From CAYPZL01 sp964415045 (GTDB lineage Bacteria > Planctomycetota > Phycisphaerae > Sedimentisphaerales > Anaerobacaceae), in contig CAYPZL010000040.1 in the NCBI GenBank assembly GCA_964415045.1, forward strand, positions 1-35,327: a DNA stretch of 35,327 nt, written 5' to 3'. Positions 31,574-35,327 of this stretch are shown piece by piece. A model generated the notes under the pieces. That model saw nothing but the letters and a program-made list of their open reading frames with translations. It did no database searches and was not told the DNA's origin. The translations under genes and the position numbers were made by a program. How positions within the stretch are numbered: the first letter of the stretch is position 1; every line of letters begins with the position of its first letter.

Positions 31574-32896
31574 TTGGAAGATGTTGTGGAAAGACCGTCC
31601 CTTCGCAAGCCGACCGGGTTGGCGGCGGGGCAGCGTTTGGGCAAATATCGTCTGGACAAGCTGCTCGGCACGGGGGGCAGTTGCGAGGTCTGGGAGGCCA
31701 GGGACTGCGTAGAGGATATCTCGGTGGCCCTGAAGATTCCCCTGGTGGGTCTCGGCGGGGAACGGGACAGCGAGCAGTTGTTTCGGGAGGTGCGACTGGT
31801 GGCCGGACTGCGGCACCCGCACATCATGTCGGTCAAGAACGCCGACGTCATCGACGGGCACGCCGTGCTGGCCACGGAGCTATCGGTGGGAACGCTGCAG
31901 GACCGGTCGCGGCCCATGTCGGTCCGCCGCATCCTGGCCATCATCGTGCAAGTGCTGGAGGGCCTGGACTACGCCCACCGGCATCGGGTCGTCCACTGCG
32001 ACGTCACACCCAGCAACATCTTCCTGTTCCCCGACGGCCGGGCCGCGCTGGGCGATTTCGGGATCAGCCTGAGAGTCAAGGGACGCATGCAGACGGTCGA
32101 TGACTTCGGGACGCCCGGCTACGTCGCTCCGGAGCAGGCCTACGGCAAGCCCACCTATCGTAGCGACTGTTTCGCCGTCGGGCTGATCCTGTACGAATAT
32201 CTGACGGGGGTCTTGCCTCGCTGGCCTTTCCGCTGGCCGCCGCGTGGCTATCAGCGACTGCGCGAGCGCACCACGCTGGCAATGGTGGCCTTTTTGAAGC
32301 GTTCGTTGTCGGTGGATCCCGATCGGCGTTTCGCCGATGCCGGGGCGATGCTGGCGGCGCTGACGGAGGCGATGCCGAAGAGTTGTCGGCCGGGATGTCG
32401 GCTGGCCGGCGGCGAGCGTCGCAAACTGGATTGGCGCAAGGTCCGGCGCCGCGCGTTCGTCAAACGGTACGACAACGTGCTGGGGGCGTCGTTTCGGTGC
32501 GTCGATTGCGGCGAGCCGGTTGCCGAGATGATGTCACGATGTCCGTGGTGCGGCAGCGAGCGGAACCGGTTCGACCGGAACACGAGGCTTAGTCACGTCT
32601 GCCCGAGGTGCCACCGCGGGGTGCTGCCGGAATGGCGCTTCTGTCCCTGGTGTTACGGGCCCGGTTTCAAATCGCCGAGCACGACGCGCACCAAAGGCGT
32701 GCGGTATCACGGGCGCTGCGGCCATTGCGGGGGCAAGCTCATGCGGTTTATGCGATATTGCCCCTGGTGCCGGCGCAAGGTACAGAAACCCTGGCAGATT
32801 AAACCCTTTCCGGAGCTATGCGGGCGGTGCAACTGGTCGGTGGATTCGGGGTTCTGGAACTACTGCCCCTGGTGCCGGCAATGCCTGGTGAAGTAA
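31574..32896 (+). CDS. Ser/Thr protein kinase with four C-terminal CPWC zinc ribbons
   Basis: This 440-residue protein is a Hanks-type kinase joined to a metal-binding tail. Kinase elements in order: Gly loop GTGGSCEVWEA (32-42), Lys54 in VALKIP, catalytic loop HCDVTPSN with Asp143 and Asn148, DFG at 161-163, and GTPGYVAPEQ. HRD is replaced by HCD and the usual KP lysine by Thr. From residue 309 come four evenly spaced ribbons, each CxxC-x10/11-CPWC (Cys309-326, 343-360, 382-399, 416-434). No membrane helix is present, unlike PASTA kinases. The start is TTG, supported by AGGAG seven bases upstream. A PP2C phosphatase gene follows by 23 bp, forming a likely kinase/phosphatase operon. Confidence 0.88.
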   Translation: MEDVVERPSLRKPTGLAAGQRLGKYRLDKLLGTGGSCEVWEARDCVEDISVALKIPLVGLGGERDSEQLFREVRLVAGLRHPHIMSVKNADVIDGHAVLATELSVGTLQDRSRPMSVRRILAIIVQVLEGLDYAHRHRVVHCDVTPSNIFLFPDGRAALGDFGISLRVKGRMQTVDDFGTPGYVAPEQAYGKPTYRSDCFAVGLILYEYLTGVLPRWPFRWPPRGYQRLRERTTLAMVAFLKRSLSVDPDRRFADAGAMLAALTEAMPKSCRPGCRLAGGERRKLDWRKVRRRAFVKRYDNVLGASFRCVDCGEPVAEMMSRCPWCGSERNRFDRNTRLSHVCPRCHRGVLPEWRFCPWCYGPGFKSPSTTRTKGVRYHGRCGHCGGKLMRFMRYCPWCRRKVQKPWQIKPFPELCGRCNWSVDSGFWNYCPWCRQCLVK

Positions 32897-32919
32897 CGGT
32901 TCGATAAGGAATGCGAACG

Positions 32920-33696
32920 ATGAACGATCGGCCTGACGACAGCGATAGAACGGCATCCTCGATCCGTTGGGGAGCGGCCACGGACACGGGAAACGTTCGC
33001 GAGAAGAACGAAGACGCGTTCCTGGTCGAAGTGCAGATCGGTCTGTTCGGAGTCGTTGACGGGATGGGGGGCCATCCGGGCGGCGCTTTGGCGGCAAAGA
33101 GCGTTGCCGAGGGGCTGGCGGCCATGATGTGTCGCGAGTTCAAGATGATGAAGACGCGTCAGCGGCGTTCGCTGCGCGACTGGATCGAGCGTTGCATCGG
33201 CGAGCAGAGCCGGGAGTTGTGCTTCCAGGGGCTGAACAAGGCCGGCTTTGCGGGCATGGGTGCGACGGTTGCGATTGTTTTGCTGCTGAACGGTCGGGCG
33301 TACGTGGCGAATCTTGGGGACAGCCGGGTCTACCGGCTTCGCTCGGGGCGACTGAGCCAGCTCAGCCGGGACCATTCGGTCATCGCCGAGCTGTTGGAGG
33401 CCGGCGAGATCGGGCCCCGTGAGGTTCCCGGCCATTACGCCCGCGGCCTGCTGACGCAATACGTGGGCATGCCGGAGGAGGTCAGGCCGCACGTGCGCTC
33501 CGTCTCGCTGGAGCCGGGCGATCGCTTTCTGTTGTGTACCGATGGACTGACCGACATGGTCGACGACGCGGGCATCACGCAGATCCTCACGGCGCACGCG
33601 GACGCCCAGCAGGTGGCCGACACGCTCGTGCAAACCGCCAACGAGGAGGGCGGGCTGGACAATACCACGGTGGTGGTCGTGGATTGGGCCGGATGA
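32920..33696 (+). CDS. PP2C-family protein phosphatase (PstP/Stp-like)
   Basis: This 258-residue metal-dependent Ser/Thr phosphatase probably reverses the upstream kinase. The motifs are complete: DTGNVREKNEDAFLV, VVDGMGGHPGG (Mn/Mg-binding Asp), GMGATVAIVLL, NLGDSRVYRLR, LSRDHSVIAELLEAGEI, LLCTDGLTDMVDD and the closing GGLDNTTVVVVD. It is a soluble single-domain enzyme of normal length. Two start codons are possible; the ATG at 32920 is preferred because AAGGA lies nine bases before it but directly abuts the ATG at 32911. Confidence 0.93.
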   Translation: MNDRPDDSDRTASSIRWGAATDTGNVREKNEDAFLVEVQIGLFGVVDGMGGHPGGALAAKSVAEGLAAMMCREFKMMKTRQRRSLRDWIERCIGEQSRELCFQGLNKAGFAGMGATVAIVLLLNGRAYVANLGDSRVYRLRSGRLSQLSRDHSVIAELLEAGEIGPREVPGHYARGLLTQYVGMPEEVRPHVRSVSLEPGDRFLLCTDGLTDMVDDAGITQILTAHADAQQVADTLVQTANEEGGLDNTTVVVVDWAG

Positions 33697-33824
33697 CGGG
33701 ACGCTGCACTTGCAGGCAATGTCCTGTTGCACAGGCTCGGAGACGTTTGTCCGTGATTCCTTGCAGAAGACCGGCCGAGCCACTATGATGCACTGCACTA
33801 CTAACCTCAAACATCGTTAAGTTT

Positions 33825-33853
33825 TTGACAAAGATTCGACGTAAATCAATGTA
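33825..33853 (+). promoter_or_regulatory. Candidate promoter of the YhaM-like nuclease gene
   Basis: A consensus -35 TTGACA (33825-33830) is followed after 17 bp by AATGTA (33848-33853), a weak -10. The transcript would carry a ~110-nt leader that includes the hairpin at 33877-33942. The preceding 33697-33824 shows nothing else recognisable. Confidence 0.45.
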
Positions 33854-33876
33854 ACCTCCTGTCGTTGCAGTAGTTA

Positions 33877-33942
33877 CGATAAAACCTGGAAGTGGGGTTC
33901 TTGGTTGCGGCCGAGCGCAGCGAGGCCGCGCTGGGTTTATCG
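33877..33942 (+). promoter_or_regulatory. Two-part hairpin in the 5' leader of the nuclease gene
   Basis: Outer stem CGATAAAACC (33877-33886) pairs with GGGTTTATCG (33933-33942) with one irregular position. Inner stem GCGGCC (33907-33912) pairs with GGCCGC (33924-33929). It ends 15 bases before the ribosome-binding site (GGAG) of the downstream gene. There is no T-tract, so it looks more like a leader structure than a terminator. Confidence 0.5.
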
Positions 33943-33969
33943 CAATCATTCAGACATTTGGAGTAGATA

Positions 33970-34950
33970 ATGGCCCACAAGTTCATTAACGAGATTGGCC
34001 CGGGGGAGGCCGTGGATGACATTTACCTGGTTCGCGATCCGATCCTGCGCAGCACGACGCGCGGCGATTTGTACATAGCGATGTTCCTGTTGGACCGGAC
34101 GGGCCAGTTGAACGGGCGGATGTGGCAGGCCACCGAGACGGTCTACAAGTCGCTGCCGAAGCCCGGCTTCATTCATATCCGGGGCCGCAGCGAGCTGTAT
34201 CAGAACAACCTGCAGATCGTCGTCAACAACGTCGCGCCCATCGACTCGGGCCGGGTCAATATCGAGGACTACCTGGCGCGGACGAGCAAAGACACGGACC
34301 AGATGTTCGCGGAGGTCAAGGAGATCATTGGCGGGATTGAGAATCCGCAGCTCAAGGCGCTTACCGGGGCGTTCCTGGCCGACGAGGCGTTGATAGCGAA
34401 TTTCTGTAAAGCTCCCGGTGGGATGAAGCTGCACCACGGCTGCATCGGCGGGCTCCTGGAGCATACGCACAACATGCTGCGCGTGGCCCGGGCGATTCTG
34501 CCGTTGTACCCGCAGGTCCAGGCGGACTTGGTGCTGGCCGGCGTGTTCCTGCACGATATGGGCAAGACCGAGGAGCTGTGCTACGACATGGCTTTCGCGT
34601 ATACCGATTCCGGGCAGTTAATCGGACACATCAACAAGACGCTGGTGATGATTCATCGCAAGGCCGATGAGCTGCGGCGCGCCGGGGCGGAAATCGATGC
34701 GGAGATCGTCGATATGCTGGGGCACATCGTTCTGGCGCATCACGGCCAGTACGAGTTCGGCTCCCCGAAACTGCCCGCCACCGCCGAGGCCTTCATGGTC
34801 TATTACCTCGACGACCTGGACGCCAAGATGGACCAGGTCGTATCGGCGATCGATAACGATCTGGGCGATTCCAACTGGACCGCCTGGCAGAACGCCTTGC
34901 AGACGCGCCTTTACCGCAAGCGTCTCAACGGTGGGACGACGGAGTCCTGA
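33970..34950 (+). CDS. YhaM-type 3'-5' exoribonuclease (OB-fold plus HD domain)
   Basis: This 326-residue protein matches the architecture of YhaM/CBF1: an N-terminal OB-fold nucleic-acid-binding region (about 10-95, RTTRGDLYIAMFLLDRTGQ and LPKPGFIHIRGRSELYQNN) and a C-terminal HD phosphohydrolase domain. Metal ligands are visible in GGLLEHTHNM (His165), FLHDMGKTEEL (His195-Asp196) and LAHHGQYEFGSPKLPATAEA (His257/258), with a later Asp in YYLDDLDAKM. Established function in Firmicutes is Mn-dependent exonuclease acting in RNA turnover. The start follows GGAG by six or seven bases. Its length equals that of YhaM. Confidence 0.9.
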   Translation: MAHKFINEIGPGEAVDDIYLVRDPILRSTTRGDLYIAMFLLDRTGQLNGRMWQATETVYKSLPKPGFIHIRGRSELYQNNLQIVVNNVAPIDSGRVNIEDYLARTSKDTDQMFAEVKEIIGGIENPQLKALTGAFLADEALIANFCKAPGGMKLHHGCIGGLLEHTHNMLRVARAILPLYPQVQADLVLAGVFLHDMGKTEELCYDMAFAYTDSGQLIGHINKTLVMIHRKADELRRAGAEIDAEIVDMLGHIVLAHHGQYEFGSPKLPATAEAFMVYYLDDLDAKMDQVVSAIDNDLGDSNWTAWQNALQTRLYRKRLNGGTTES

Positions 34951-34975
34951 TGAGATCGGCGCTGCGCGTCATACG

Positions 34976-35302
34976 TCACGTGCTCGTCCAGACCTCCGGC
35001 TGGTGTGATCCGGGGGTGCAGTACTCGATGCGGTAGGGCACGATCTCGAGCACGCCATACTTCGGGTCGTCGGGGCCGTCGAATATGGGCGCGAGCATCT
35101 CGCTCCAGAATCCGTGGCGGGCGTCCTGGCTCGTGTTGAGTTTGGCCCGGCCCTGGATTTGCAGGTAGGGCGCCATCTCGGCGGGGTTGGTGACGCCGCA
35201 GGTCAGGTGGACCTCGGGATTCGCTTCGATCTGCTTGACCTTCCGGGCGCCGACGAACGTGGCGCAGCGAAGCGGGGTGCTCGCGTAGAATGGTGTGTTA
35301 AT
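34976..35302 (-). pseudogene. PNPOx-like FMN-binding split-barrel protein, N-terminus missing
   Basis: The minus-strand frame reads TPFYASTPLRCATFVG, then ARKVKQIEANPEVHLTC, QIQGRAKLNTSQDARHGFWS and YGVLEIVPYRIEY, which is the middle and end of a pyridoxamine-5'-phosphate-oxidase-like general-stress protein. Such proteins are normally 130-150 residues; here only 108 codons remain before an in-frame TGA at 35303-35305. In a different frame just beyond it, DKLVEFLE resembles the family's N-terminal helix, so a deletion or frameshift is likely. The first in-frame ATG (35176) would leave out half the barrel. The damage lies at the window edge and could also be an assembly error. Confidence 0.6.
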
Positions 35303-35327
35303 TCAAGGAATTCGACCAGTTTGTCCG

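Noticed and set aside
29792..31861. Very long open frame (689 codons) on the minus strand opposite pfkA
   Set aside because: It lies antisense to a clearly identified phosphofructokinase and its predicted protein is low-complexity Arg/Gly/His/Asp-rich without family motifs. High GC makes such frames common. Only the PEP-CTERM-like tail in the other minus frame looked protein-like.
1..35327. tRNA, rRNA, integrase, transposase or att sites
   Set aside because: Scanned by eye in all gaps; no cloverleaf, conserved rRNA block or recombinase gene was seen. A computed scan (tRNAscan, Infernal) would be decisive.

Overview
The window is 35.3 kb of high-GC bacterial chromosome with dense coding on both strands. 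It most resembles a planctomycete, probably class Phycisphaerae. The signs are secreted parallel beta-helix proteins ending in an SPCIDAGDP...LGAYGGT module, a PEP-CTERM-like tail of the 'IPAP' type, a CDGEAB-ordered Rnf operon, and a kinase/PP2C pair in which the kinase carries zinc ribbons. The lineage is an inference from gene style; no rRNA or tRNA gene is present to settle it. No insertion sequence, prophage or CRISPR array was seen.

Layout. 120-4396 (minus): a Tat-exported aldo/keto reductase, a DMT-family exporter and a secreted 693-residue protein. 4782-10220 (minus): a complete Rnf operon, small membrane protein-rnfC-D-G-E-A-B, behind a good sigma70-type promoter. 10309-11160 (plus): an M48 lipoprotein metalloprotease. 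11310-14316 (minus): a zinc-ribbon membrane protein, an atypical Gfo/Idh/MocA protein and serine hydroxymethyltransferase. 14503-19274 (plus): a duplicated TPR protein, ribosomal protein S20 (GTG start) and RNase R. 19491-29761 (plus): five tandem paralogous secreted proteins. 29948-31039: 6-phosphofructokinase. 31066-31239 (minus): an orphan PEP-CTERM-like tail. 31574-33696: a Ser/Thr kinase with four CPWC zinc ribbons and its PP2C phosphatase. 33970-34950: a YhaM-type OB/HD exoribonuclease. The right edge holds an apparently broken PNPOx-like gene on the minus strand.

The most unusual part is the 10-kb block of five paralogs. Each has a signal peptide, an array of 22-residue internalin-type leucine-rich repeats (5, 5, 6, 6 and 9 copies), an InlB-B-repeat-like domain, a parallel beta-helix and a conserved C-terminal module. 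The fifth also has a fibronectin-III-like domain. At DNA level the block is a mosaic: 401 bp of beta-helix DNA is identical between paralogs 1 and 2, 99 bp of the 3' end is identical between 2 and 4, and the LRR parts have diverged. Paralogs 3 and 5 are each preceded by a homologous promoter, whose -35 box overlaps the previous stop codon, and by a homologous leader of about 250 nt with two hairpins that keep pairing despite base changes. This looks like a surface-protein locus diversified by duplication and gene conversion.

The rest is mostly housekeeping: Rnf energy conservation (ferredoxin:NAD+ coupled to ion transport), glycolysis, one-carbon metabolism, RNA turnover (RNase R and the YhaM-like nuclease) and a reversible-phosphorylation signalling pair.
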